A stretch of 11,375 nucleotides of DNA, from the NCBI GenBank assembly GCA_947630385.1, contig CANRHG010000045.1, positions 1-11,375 of the forward strand, given 5' to 3'. The position numbers and the translations under genes are program-made. Shown here in pieces: positions 1-6,810 of the stretch. Below the pieces are notes generated by a model. The model did not search any database. It was not told the DNA's origin and worked only from the letters and a program-made list of their open reading frames with translations. The stretch comes from an uncultured Eubacteriaceae bacterium. GTDB taxonomy: Bacteria; Bacillota; Clostridia; Eubacteriales; Eubacteriaceae. Position 1 is the first letter of the stretch. Each line of letters starts with the position of its first letter.

Positions 1-1091
1 CCCTCGTCGAGCTTAAGTTTATTGGCGTTTAGATAATCGAGGGCCGAAGCGATTTGGCTTTGAAGCTCTCCCCTACCCTGAACGTAACTCTCGCGCCCGC
101 TCTCAAGCTGCGCGGCGGCGCTGTCGAGTTGGCTTCTGGCCTGGGTCATCTGGGTATTAAAACTGGAAAGCCCCGATTCGTATTCGGCGATACCCGCTAG
201 GAGCTGGCTCTCACCGTCGTCGATCTGGCTTTGTCCGTCCTGGATTTGCTCCTCGACTTCCTCTCTTTTGTCGTCGAGATCCTGTTGGTTTTTGTCGATC
301 TCTTCGTATGCCTCGGCCTTTAAGTCACTTAAGTTATCATCTAGGATCTCATCTCCGGTTTTCTCGAGCGTTGTGATCATCGCGTCCTGCTCGTCCGAAT
401 ATTCCTGGGAATACGGATGAACGGAAGCCGTGACGTCGGTGTAGATATAGCCTTCGGTGTATCTCGGGTAGTTAAAGGAGTCTCTTGGCACCATCATATA
501 GCCGTCGATCGTGCCGTCGCTGATGTTGGTATTGCCGCGTTCTATAGAGATGTACTGTGGTGAGCGGACGTAACCGACGACCGTATAGCTTTTGTTTTTT
601 AGATGGTCCATTTCTTCCTGTGTGTGGGACTCGTCTAAAACCGTGACGGTCGTTCCGATCTCGGTATGGCTTAAGTGGTTGTTGTTCGGCTCTACCACGC
701 ACTCGTCGGGAGCTTCAGGAAAACGCCCCTCGAGAAGATAAGGTTGGTTTAGCGACTGGGCGTCCGGGAGCGAGAGGATCTTGACGACGTTTTTGTCGTC
801 GTTTATCCGGGCGATCACGTCCATCGAGTACGCCCCGACGGCCTCTTTTACGCCGTCGATCTGGGACAGTTTTTGGATGTCCTCGTCGCGAAGCCCGTAG
901 GTCGATACGAGCCGAAAGTCGGACAGTTCCGTCTGAAGGAAGTAATCGACGGCCGTTTCGGTCATCGACGGGGACGTCGCTTTCATCCCGACGAAAAAAG
1001 CGACCCCTAGAGCGATGATCGAACAGATGTAGAAAAAACGCATCTTTGAGCCTTTAAGCTCTCTCAGGATATCCTTGGTAGATGCTTTCAA
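1..1091 (-). CDS. FtsX/MacB-type ABC transporter permease, N-terminal part (runs off left edge)
   Basis: An uninterrupted minus-strand frame of 363 codons is visible; the C-terminus lies outside the window. Residues 1-18 are a basic cytoplasmic leader ending KGSKMRF, residues 19-36 are one hydrophobic membrane segment (ALGVAFFVGM), followed by an extracytoplasmic MacB-PCD-like domain (about 40-230), then a charged heptad-rich stretch (about 233-363, e.g. DDKREEVEEQIQDG) that should form a long coiled coil. This order is typical of Gram-positive FtsX-family permeases with a coiled-coil ectodomain, which work with a LolD/MacB-type ATPase; no ATPase gene is in the window. I chose the TTG at 1091 because no in-frame ATG lies upstream of Met17, a GAGGT sits 13 bases before it, and the resulting leader (KASTKDILRELKGSK) matches the usual family N-terminus. 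Substrate unknown. It is divergent from the epimerase gene. Confidence 0.85.
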   Translation of the reverse strand, partial: MKASTKDILRELKGSKMRFFYICSIIALGVAFFVGMKATSPSMTETAVDYFLQTELSDFRLVSTYGLRDEDIQKLSQIDGVKEAVGAYSMDVIARINDDKNVVKILSLPDAQSLNQPYLLEGRFPEAPDECVVEPNNNHLSHTEIGTTVTVLDESHTQEEMDHLKNKSYTVVGYVRSPQYISIERGNTNISDGTIDGYMMVPRDSFNYPRYTEGYIYTDVTASVHPYSQEYSDEQDAMITTLEKTGDEILDDNLSDLKAEAYEEIDKNQQDLDDKREEVEEQIQDGQSQIDDGESQLLAGIAEYESGLSSFNTQMTQARSQLDSAAAQLESGRESYVQGRGELQSQIASALDYLNANKLKLDE

Positions 1092-1125
1092 TTGTTTTTG
1101 TATTACCTCGAATCTATTTAAATGG

Positions 1126-1154
1126 GTGACATTGGTGTTTTCAAAAATTATAAT
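1126..1154 (+). promoter_or_regulatory. Sigma-70/A-type promoter for the epimerase gene
   Basis: GTGACA at 1126-1131 (five of six matches to TTGACA), a 17-base spacer, and a perfect TATAAT at 1149-1154. The predicted transcript would start near 1161, giving a 5' leader of about 45 bases before the ATG at 1205. The -35 region lies in the leader of the divergent permease gene, so the two genes share a control region. This is the best promoter match I found in the window. Confidence 0.65.
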
Positions 1155-1169
1155 TGATAAAAAGAGCAG

Positions 1170-1184
1170 CGGTCGTTTTGACCG
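1170..1184. promoter_or_regulatory. Small inverted repeat in the divergent intergenic region (possible operator)
   Basis: CGGTC, five bases, GACCG: a perfect 5-base inverted repeat lying between the TATAAT and the epimerase ATG. It sits where a repressor could block early transcription, or it could be a small hairpin in the mRNA leader. Five-base arms are short enough to occur by chance, so this is tentative. Confidence 0.3.
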
Positions 1185-1204
1185 TTAAGTGAAATTATAC
1201 ATCA

Positions 1205-2071
1205 ATGAACCACTATAAACTATCAAATAAATCCTTAAAAATTGAAGTTGCGGCCCACGGAGCTGAGCTCGTCAGCCTATACGACAAAACCCGTGAGTGC
1301 GAACTTCTGTGGCAAAACAAGCCCGATTTTTGGAACCGCCACAACCCCATCCTCTTTCCGAACGTCGGAAAGCAGGCGGGCATGGGCTTTACCTTTGACG
1401 GAATCTTTTATCCGAGCGGACAGCACGGTTTTGCCCGGGACCTTGATTTTAAACCGGTCGAAGAAAAAGACGATTATTTGCGTTTTGTCTTGACCAGCAG
1501 CGCAAAGACCAAAGAGATCTACCCCTTTGACTTTGAACTCGGGGTAAGCTACCGCTTAAAGGAGAATGAACTTGAGATCACCTGGGACGTGAAAAATACC
1601 GGAAACGGACGGATGTATTTTACGATCGGGGCTCATCCAGCCTTTGCCACCCCTCCGAAAAAAGACGGATACTCGCTGTATTTTCAGGACAAAGAACTGC
1701 TTCATTTTAAGCTCCTAGATACGAAAACCGGCACGGTCCTTCCTGAAATTTACAACTTAAAACTGGACGACCACCGCCTGTATCTGTCCGAGAATATGTT
1801 TGTAAAAGACGCGCTCATCTTTGATGACGGACAGATCGAGCGCTGCATCCTCGTTGATCCGGACGGAAGAGACCGTATCGAACTAATCTCACCGGATTTT
1901 CCGAATTATGGGATCTGGTCAAAACCGGGCGCGCCGTTTGTCTGTCTTGAGCCCTGGGCCGGACGCGCCGACGATTACGGCTTTGACGGGGAACTGCCCC
2001 AAAAACCGGGGATTACGGCATTAAAGGCTGGCGAGAGCTTTAACAAAAAATATTCTATTAAGGTGATTTGA
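1205..2071 (+). CDS. Aldose 1-epimerase family protein (LacX-like)
   Basis: This 288-residue protein matches the LacX-like branch of the galactose-mutarotase superfamily, cytoplasmic beta-sandwich enzymes that interconvert alpha and beta anomers of aldoses; the LacX branch also resembles hexose-6-phosphate epimerases, so the exact sugar is uncertain. Visible family marks: an N-terminal RHNPILFPNVGK block (45-56), QHGFAR with His74, GAHPAF with His144, and CLEPW with Glu249. The two histidines and the glutamate correspond by position to the acid/base residues of mutarotases. Length is normal for the LacX group and shorter than true GalM. There is no signal peptide. The ATG at 1205 follows a strong promoter but has no clear Shine-Dalgarno sequence. 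The next gene starts 47 bases downstream without a terminator, so co-transcription is likely. No sugar operon is visible alongside. Confidence 0.9.
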   Translation: MNHYKLSNKSLKIEVAAHGAELVSLYDKTRECELLWQNKPDFWNRHNPILFPNVGKQAGMGFTFDGIFYPSGQHGFARDLDFKPVEEKDDYLRFVLTSSAKTKEIYPFDFELGVSYRLKENELEITWDVKNTGNGRMYFTIGAHPAFATPPKKDGYSLYFQDKELLHFKLLDTKTGTVLPEIYNLKLDDHRLYLSENMFVKDALIFDDGQIERCILVDPDGRDRIELISPDFPNYGIWSKPGAPFVCLEPWAGRADDYGFDGELPQKPGITALKAGESFNKKYSIKVI

Positions 2072-2104
2072 TAATTTGCTCCCAATTAACATATATAATT
2101 ATAA

Positions 2105-2112
2105 GAAGGGAG
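2105..2112 (+). promoter_or_regulatory. Ribosome-binding site that decides the start of the 70-aa gene
   Basis: GAAGGGAG, six bases before ATG 2119. A longer reading from TTG 2068 would overlap the epimerase stop codon and has no such site, so the ATG is preferred. Confidence 0.6.
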
Positions 2113-2118
2113 TTAAAT

Positions 2119-2331
2119 ATGAAAAAAGAAATACATTCATACAGACGAAGTAGACCGGTACGCACGAGATCACTACCGACCAAGCATAGACGGTCCAAAA
2201 AACGCATCAACACGTCGCTTCAGGACGAACGCTTCTTTGCGACGACTTTCTTTTTACCTCAGCCTCCGACGGAGCTGCAAGGTTACATTGACTTCGACCG
2301 GATTTATCTGGTTCAAAGAACCGATGACTAG
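2119..2331 (+). CDS. Small basic protein of unknown function (70 aa)
   Basis: I do not recognise this protein. I start it at ATG 2119 because GAAGGGAG at 2105-2112 is a strong ribosome-binding site at proper spacing. Residues 1-32 are very rich in Arg and Lys (SYRRSRPVRTRS, KHRRSKKR), which suggests nucleic-acid or membrane-phosphate binding. Residues 33-70 are mixed and more acidic, with an aromatic/proline patch (FFATTFFLPQPP) and an acidic C-terminus (RTDD). There is no signal peptide or membrane helix. It lies between the epimerase (47 bases upstream) and the rubredoxin-flavoprotein gene (44 bases downstream) on the same strand with no terminator, so it is probably part of that transcript. 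The good RBS and position argue that it is real; conservation would settle it. Confidence 0.55.
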   Translation: MKKEIHSYRRSRPVRTRSLPTKHRRSKKRINTSLQDERFFATTFFLPQPPTELQGYIDFDRIYLVQRTDD

Positions 2332-2375
2332 ATTTCCGGTTAAGATACGACTTTATAAATATTGAGAGGAACATA

Positions 2376-3266
2376 ATGATTAGAGAATGGATTTGCCCGG
2401 TTTGCGGTTACGTTCATATCGGTGAGACCCCACCGGAAAAATGCCCGGTTTGCGGCATAAGCGGAGACCTCTTTGAAGAAAAGGAAGCGCCGTACAAACA
2501 AGAAGAACTCGAAGAAATCAAACAGTGGCGCTGTTCGGTTTGTGGCTACATCTACGAAGGACCCGAGCCGCCCGAAGAATGTCCCATCTGTGGCGTCGGC
2601 CCAGAATTCTTTGAACTGGCCGGCGACGTGATCGAAGAAGCGCCGATCGTCAAAAAATGGCGCTGTACGGTCTGCGGTTACGTCTACGAAGGAAACGAAC
2701 CGCCGGAAGTCTGCCCGATCTGCGGTGTGGGTGCCGACATGTTCGAACTCGTCGAAGAAGGCCCACAAGAACAGCTCAGCGCCGAAGAACAGGAACGTCT
2801 GCAGTCCCTACTTTTTGGATGCTCGTACGGGCTTTATATCATGACCGCCCACGAAGACGAATTTAGTAACGGCATGGTCTGCAATACTTTCCAACAGGTC
2901 ACGGATTCACCGCTTCGCGTAAGTTTCTGCATCAATAAAGGCGGAAAAACCTCACAGATGATCTCTAAGACCAAAGCGGCCTGCTGTAATATCCTCGGCC
3001 AGGATAACATGGATCTTATCCCGAAGTTTGGTAGCATGTCCGGCCACGTCGTAAACAAATGCGAAGGCATTCCTTACGTAAACGGTGAGATCACGGGATG
3101 CCCGGTCTTAGAACAAACGCTTTACTCGATCGAACTGGAAGTCGAAAAAGAAATCGATCTTGGAACGCACCGTATGTTCATCGCCCGCGTTGTCGGCGGA
3201 AAGAAGAACAAAGAAGGCACGCCGATGACGTACGCCTGGTATAGGGAAAACAGGCCGAAAAAGTAA
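2376..3266 (+). CDS. Triple rubredoxin-flavin reductase fusion protein (high-molecular-weight rubredoxin type)
   Basis: A 296-residue cytoplasmic redox protein. Three short rubredoxin-type modules, like the C-terminal knuckle of rubrerythrin, come first: Cys7/10/23/26, Cys53/56/69/72 and Cys97/100/113/116, each CxxC-x12-CxxC with a W before and a Y inside, so each should bind one iron. Acidic linkers separate them. Residues about 140-296 are a flavin-reductase/FMN-binding domain (LFGCSYGLYIMTA, NGMVCNTFQQVT, C-terminal MTYAWYRE), as in high-molecular-weight rubredoxin and flavoredoxin of anaerobes. Known relatives pass electrons from NADH or ferredoxin to rubredoxin and then to flavodiiron proteins or rubrerythrin, detoxifying oxygen and peroxide; that role here is inferred. 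The oddity is three rubredoxins at the N-terminus, where Moorella Hrb has one at the C-terminus. GAGAGGA at 2364-2370 fits ATG 2376; TATAAA at 2354-2359 with no good -35 box could be a weak internal promoter. Confidence 0.9.
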   Translation: MIREWICPVCGYVHIGETPPEKCPVCGISGDLFEEKEAPYKQEELEEIKQWRCSVCGYIYEGPEPPEECPICGVGPEFFELAGDVIEEAPIVKKWRCTVCGYVYEGNEPPEVCPICGVGADMFELVEEGPQEQLSAEEQERLQSLLFGCSYGLYIMTAHEDEFSNGMVCNTFQQVTDSPLRVSFCINKGGKTSQMISKTKAACCNILGQDNMDLIPKFGSMSGHVVNKCEGIPYVNGEITGCPVLEQTLYSIELEVEKEIDLGTHRMFIARVVGGKKNKEGTPMTYAWYRENRPKK

Positions 3267-3290
3267 AAATTTAAATTTTGTTGTCGGTCC

Positions 3291-3345
3291 TTATTAAACT
3301 CTGTCAATATTTATTAAACTCTGGTCGATACTTATTAAACTTTGG
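3291..3345. repeat. Three direct 13-14-base repeats at 20-21-base period (iteron-like)
   Basis: TTATTAAACTCTG at 3291-3303, TTATTAAACTCTGG at 3311-3324 and TTATTAAACTTTGG at 3332-3345. Spacing is 20 then 21 bases, close to two turns of the helix, so a protein could bind all copies on one face. The sequence before each copy is also partly shared (GTCAATA, GTCGATA). The array lies 25 bases after the rubredoxin gene stop, outside any gene. It resembles an operator or iteron array rather than a CRISPR, since spacers are only 7 bases. Confidence 0.75.
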
Positions 3346-3369
3346 CAATTGCCAAAGTTTAATAAGTAT
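3328..3369. repeat. Perfect 42-base palindrome built from the same repeat unit
   Basis: Every base from 3328 to 3348 pairs with 3349 to 3369; the centre is GGCAATTGCC and each arm contains TTATTAAACTTTGG. It therefore holds the third direct repeat plus an inverted fourth copy. There is no loop, so it suits binding of a dimeric protein to DNA better than an RNA terminator, although a hairpin in RNA is possible on either strand. Confidence 0.85.
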
Positions 3370-3400
3370 TTAGCTAATCCTACCTAGCTAGTAAGTATCT

Positions 3401-3541
3401 GTTGTTTTACGACAAATACTGGCAAAGATTCAATTGAACTTTACGAGCGCCTACGGGCGCTTTTTTTGTTTTCTTTGCTAATTTCAGTTGAAGAGCGGAA
3501 ATAGTAGATCAAGAGGATCTATCATCTCTGAGAGATATCAA
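3401..3541. repeat. Left copy of a diverged direct repeat bracketing the restriction-modification module
   Basis: This stretch resembles 6811-6949 in the same orientation. Shared landmarks in order: GTTTTAC(G/A), AAAGATT, a run of T (3461-3467), CAGTTGAAGAGCG (3485-3497), AGATCAAG (3506-3513) and GAGAGATA near the end. By hand the part 3485-3513 matches 22 of 30 aligned positions with 6892-6920. The element contains the plus-strand terminator, a small hairpin at 3505-3521 (TAGATC, AAGAG, GATCTA) and overlaps the last codons of the 141-residue gene. The likeness is clear in the second half and weak in the first. Confidence 0.5.
3446..3467 (+). terminator. Rho-independent terminator of the rubredoxin-flavoprotein transcript
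   Basis: AGCGCC, loop TACG, GGCGCT, followed by a run of T to 3467. The T-run lies on the plus strand only, so it ends transcription coming from 3266. It is 180 bases past the stop codon, which puts the palindromic element inside the 3' end of that transcript. Confidence 0.85.
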
Positions 3542-3947
3542 AATAATCAGTCCACCAATGATCGAACTCCAACTCTTCCAGGACTTCCTCGATACAACCG
3601 CCTTTGAGTGTATATTTCTTCCCGTTCTCATCATAGATTTTCATATCTGTGTCCCAGATGTCCGTTATCTCGTAAGGTTCCCTGTAAGGTTCGAGAATCC
3701 AATCAATCAGTTCTAAGGCTTTCTGTTGAGAAATTCTAACTTCGGTCGATACGACAATTCTCTCGTATTTTTTTCCGATAAACTCCCGTTCGGCTTTGAC
3801 TTTTCCTTTTCTAGCGTAGATTAAGAGTCTATCCTCTTTCCAGGAACCGGGGCCGCAGTAGCGCATCCCTACGGGATCTTCCGTCATCTTAATCTTTACA
3901 GCCTTCCCTTGAAAGCCGTCATAGCTTGCAGGCCTTGCTATTGTCAT
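3522..3947 (-). CDS. Hypothetical protein (141 aa) downstream of the MmeI-like enzyme
   Basis: I do not recognise this protein. It is soluble, with no signal peptide or membrane helix, and has a strand-rich N-terminal half (KAVKIKMTEDP, DRLLIYARKGKVKAE, ERIVVSTEVRIS) followed by a helix (QQKALELIDWILEPY), two more strands (DMKIYDENGKKYTLKGG) and an acidic, Trp-rich tail (EEVLEELEFDHWW). It starts 14 bases after the stop of the restriction-modification gene on the same strand, with purine-rich AAAGAAGAG just before ATG 3947 and overlapping the spacer, so the two are almost certainly one operon. That position suggests a function tied to the enzyme, such as an accessory, regulator or partner defence protein, but nothing in the sequence proves this. 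Its last codons lie in the left bracketing repeat. Confidence 0.75.
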   Translation of the reverse strand: MTIARPASYDGFQGKAVKIKMTEDPVGMRYCGPGSWKEDRLLIYARKGKVKAEREFIGKKYERIVVSTEVRISQQKALELIDWILEPYREPYEITDIWDTDMKIYDENGKKYTLKGGCIEEVLEELEFDHWWTDYFDISQR

Positions 3948-3961
3948 GGTCTCTTCTTTCT

Positions 3962-6745
3962 TTATTTGTTCCCAGCTAGTTCAGCTACTTTTTCCGAGTA
4001 CAACTTCATCAGCTCAGCCACACACTCTTCTTCCGTCATGTTCCGCCAGTCAAAACCGTAGGCTTTCATGACCGCCCGATCGTTGGCCTGATGGGCCTTT
4101 CGAAGGTCGGCGGGCATCAGCGTTTCGTCGTATAGATCAGCCAATGAGCAGTTCGGGTATCTCTCCCGGACCTCTAGGATATTCTGGGCAGTTCTTTCAA
4201 TCAGTTCCTTCTGCTTCTGTGTAGGTTCTGGCCATGGAAAGTTGTTGTAGACGATGTCTTTCGAGTAGCGGTACCTCATTTCGAGCCTGCCGGCCACTGC
4301 CCGCATCCAGGCATTGTGGACGTTTGAGGTAAGGATGCCGAAGTGATAAAGCTCTGCGTCCGGTATAATTAGTAGAGCGTCGCTGGCAATTACGTTTTTC
4401 TCGAAAAAAGCAATCGGGATGTAGCGTCTCCGCTCAGAAGAAACTCTCGGAACGGCGATATAGGAGTACTCGGGCTGGGCAATCTGGGCAAAGAGGGCAG
4501 GCTTTTCCGCAAGCCTTCTCGTGGCAGCCGCCTTCGAGGCCAGACGGAAATTGCGCACATCTTCAACCTTCTTTCTGATGAGGGGACACGATTTGATTTC
4601 CTTCGGCGTTGCGTTTTTGAGCCACAGGCACCACCGGTCCTTCCTGTCAATCATTTCTTTTGCACCTATATAAGGATGGACCCAAACAGCGCTCTTCGGG
4701 TATTTTTTCTCTATCTTCTTTTTTTCTTCGTCGCTTACGCAAAAACCTCCGCCGTCACGCGGCATATTCCCGAAACGCATCGGGGGTACCGGGCATAACG
4801 GGACAGAACGACTCTCAATGAAGATATTCTTCCCGGGCTTGAGATAGGCGTTGATGTTGTCGGCGAAAACAGAGCCACTTTGAGAATAGATAATCTTGGG
4901 TTCTCGGTCGATATTTACTGAAAATCCAACAATCACGCAGTGAACGCGGGCTTTGTCTGTTGATTGGCTGTCCCAGACGAACGGTTCGTAGGCAAAGAGA
5001 ATCTTAAGCTGAGATTTTTCGAACAAAGGCTTCCAGAGAAGAACGGCTTGCTGACCCTGGACGATGGAATTTGTCGCAACGAAACTTGCGACCATGTGAC
5101 TTTCCTTCATGTAGTCAACCGCTTTTTTGAACCACCCACAGACATAATCAAGCTCCCCGACCCCTTTGAACCCTTTCATGACCGCCTTGATTTCCTGCCG
5201 TTGCTCCCCGCTCATGAGCATTGCCCCGACAAACGGAGGATTTGATATCAGATAGTCGCACTTATCCGGCGTAAGCACATCTTCCCAGTCCATGCGAAGA
5301 GCGTTGCCTTCATGGATGTTCTCGAACCGCCGTAGCGGCAGGTAGTCGAAATGCGTTCTGAGAATTTCCTCGGTCTCCTTTAACATCTGGTACTCCGAGA
5401 TGAACAGGGCCGTATTCGCGACCGCAACGGCAAAGTCGTTGATTTCGATTCCGTAAAACTGGCCGATGTTCACTTTGATCGGGTTTGCGATTTTGTCTGC
5501 GTATCGAATCTGGCCGTCGTATATGTCCGACAGAGCCTTATTTTCTAGTTCTCTCAAAGACCTGTAGGTTTCTGTCAAGAAATTACCTGCGCCGCAGGCA
5601 GGGTCTAAAAATCTGAGTCCGGCGAGCTTGTCGATGTAGCGGTGCAGCGCTTTTGTCTTCGACCCCCGAATGTTCTCCGTCTGTCTGATCTCGTGCAGCT
5701 CCCGCTTCAAGTCGTCCAGAAATAGTGGGTCGATGACCTTGTGGATGTTTTCTATCGATGTGTAGTGCATACCGCCGGACCTACGAGTTTGCGGATTCAA
5801 TGAGCTTTCAAACACGGCTCCGAAGATCGTCGGGCTGATACCACCCCAGTTGAAGCCCGAACAAGCCTCATCAAGTATCAGGTCGATTATTTTGTCGTTG
5901 AAGCGAGGGATCTCGATCCCCTTGTCGGCAAAAAGCCCACCATTAGTATAGGGGAAGATAGCAAGCTCATCTTCGAGGTACAGGTTTTTTCGTTCGGATA
6001 CGGGCGTATCGAGTACCTTGAAGAGGTAAGCGAGTTCCCGCCTGAAGGCACTGGGATTCTCCCTGAACTGCTCCATGTAGTCTCTGAACTGGTGGCGGGA
6101 TAGGACGCCCGTATCTTCAGCCCAGGCAAGAAAAACGAGCCGGACGACCAAGACGTTTAGGCTCTCCAGGGTCTTCTCGTCCGTCGGGTCGTTGTATTCC
6201 TCGAGCAAGGCATCGTAAATCTTGCCTACCAGCTCCCCCGCTTGTATGGACAGCTCTTTTTCTTTTTCAATGTGTTCGTCTTTTTTGTCCAACAGGAAGC
6301 CGAGTCTTGTGTAGTCCCGCTCCAGGTCTTTTAGATATATGATCTCCGGTGGTGCGCCGAGGCTGTTATTGTCGTAAATCCTTATTTCCGAGAAATTGCT
6401 AGCAACGTACCACCTGGGAAACTCGTCGTAGCCTAGATGCCTGCCGTATCTTCTCGCTTGCTCTATTGGCGTTAGCGTCGCCCCGTCGGACTGCCGGTAT
6501 TTTTTGGTGAGTGGTTTGCCGAGCGACTTCTGCTCGACCAAGGCCTTGACTCCAGGAATATAGGCGTCAATTCTTTTACTCCGGCCGCCTATCTCGACCG
6601 TCTTCTCGAAGTCAATGAGTCTGGCAGCTCCTTCTACTCCTAGGACGGTTTCAAACAAGTCAATCCAGAATTTCTGGGTGTCCTGTTCCTCGTTACCTTT
6701 ATCCGTCCAAAAGTCAATAAAATCACGTATGTTCTCGGGGTTCAT
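3962..6745 (-). CDS. MmeI-family type IIL restriction-modification enzyme (single-chain endonuclease and DNA methyltransferase)
   Basis: A complete 927-residue protein, close to MmeI (919 residues). N-terminal domain: PD-(D/E)xK-type nuclease signature with Asp60 (KRIDAY) and Glu71-Gln-Lys73 (VEQKSL), followed by the family block TPIEQARRYGRHLGYDEFPRW. A helical linker (about 160-340) leads to the gamma-class amino-methyltransferase with motif I DPACGAGNFLTETY (381-394), YGIEINDFAV (431-440), and motif IV SNPPF (501-505), which typically gives N6-methyladenine. The target-recognition region is about 640-840, with PRVSSERRRYIPIAF (766-780) and NNFPWPEP near its end. Enzymes of this family recognise an asymmetric site, cut about 20 bases away and protect the host by methylating one strand, so no separate methyltransferase is needed. 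All key residues are present, so I expect an active enzyme. The specificity cannot be read from sequence by eye. ATG 6745 has only a weak ribosome-binding site. Confidence 0.9.
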   Translation of the reverse strand: MNPENIRDFIDFWTDKGNEEQDTQKFWIDLFETVLGVEGAARLIDFEKTVEIGGRSKRIDAYIPGVKALVEQKSLGKPLTKKYRQSDGATLTPIEQARRYGRHLGYDEFPRWYVASNFSEIRIYDNNSLGAPPEIIYLKDLERDYTRLGFLLDKKDEHIEKEKELSIQAGELVGKIYDALLEEYNDPTDEKTLESLNVLVVRLVFLAWAEDTGVLSRHQFRDYMEQFRENPSAFRRELAYLFKVLDTPVSERKNLYLEDELAIFPYTNGGLFADKGIEIPRFNDKIIDLILDEACSGFNWGGISPTIFGAVFESSLNPQTRRSGGMHYTSIENIHKVIDPLFLDDLKRELHEIRQTENIRGSKTKALHRYIDKLAGLRFLDPACGAGNFLTETYRSLRELENKALSDIYDGQIRYADKIANPIKVNIGQFYGIEINDFAVAVANTALFISEYQMLKETEEILRTHFDYLPLRRFENIHEGNALRMDWEDVLTPDKCDYLISNPPFVGAMLMSGEQRQEIKAVMKGFKGVGELDYVCGWFKKAVDYMKESHMVASFVATNSIVQGQQAVLLWKPLFEKSQLKILFAYEPFVWDSQSTDKARVHCVIVGFSVNIDREPKIIYSQSGSVFADNINAYLKPGKNIFIESRSVPLCPVPPMRFGNMPRDGGGFCVSDEEKKKIEKKYPKSAVWVHPYIGAKEMIDRKDRWCLWLKNATPKEIKSCPLIRKKVEDVRNFRLASKAAATRRLAEKPALFAQIAQPEYSYIAVPRVSSERRRYIPIAFFEKNVIASDALLIIPDAELYHFGILTSNVHNAWMRAVAGRLEMRYRYSKDIVYNNFPWPEPTQKQKELIERTAQNILEVRERYPNCSLADLYDETLMPADLRKAHQANDRAVMKAYGFDWRNMTEEECVAELMKLYSEKVAELAGNK

Positions 6746-6810
6746 ACGTACAATTAAAAATCCAGTTTTTATTACAGCTTTACCAATACTTTCCCGAGTT
6801 AGTTACCGTT

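Noticed and set aside
2068..2099. Promoter TTGATA ... TATAAT before the 70-residue gene
   Set aside because: The boxes are 20 bases apart, too far for a standard sigma-70-type promoter, and the region is AT-rich by nature.
2068..2118. Longer start (TTG 2068) for the 70-residue gene
   Set aside because: It overlaps the epimerase stop, lacks a ribosome-binding site, and the ATG at 2119 has a strong one.
2340..2768. 142-codon minus-strand frame opposite the rubredoxin modules
   Set aside because: It is the mirror of three repeated, codon-biased modules and resembles no known protein; the plus-strand frame has clear domain motifs.
3291..3345. CRISPR array
   Set aside because: Units are 13-14 bases with about 7-base gaps, only three direct copies, and no cas genes are present.
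3962..6745. BREX PglX or type I HsdM as the identity of the large methyltransferase
   Set aside because: Length, the N-terminal D-x10-ExK nuclease site and the C-terminal recognition block fit the MmeI family, and no BREX or hsdR/hsdS genes are adjacent.
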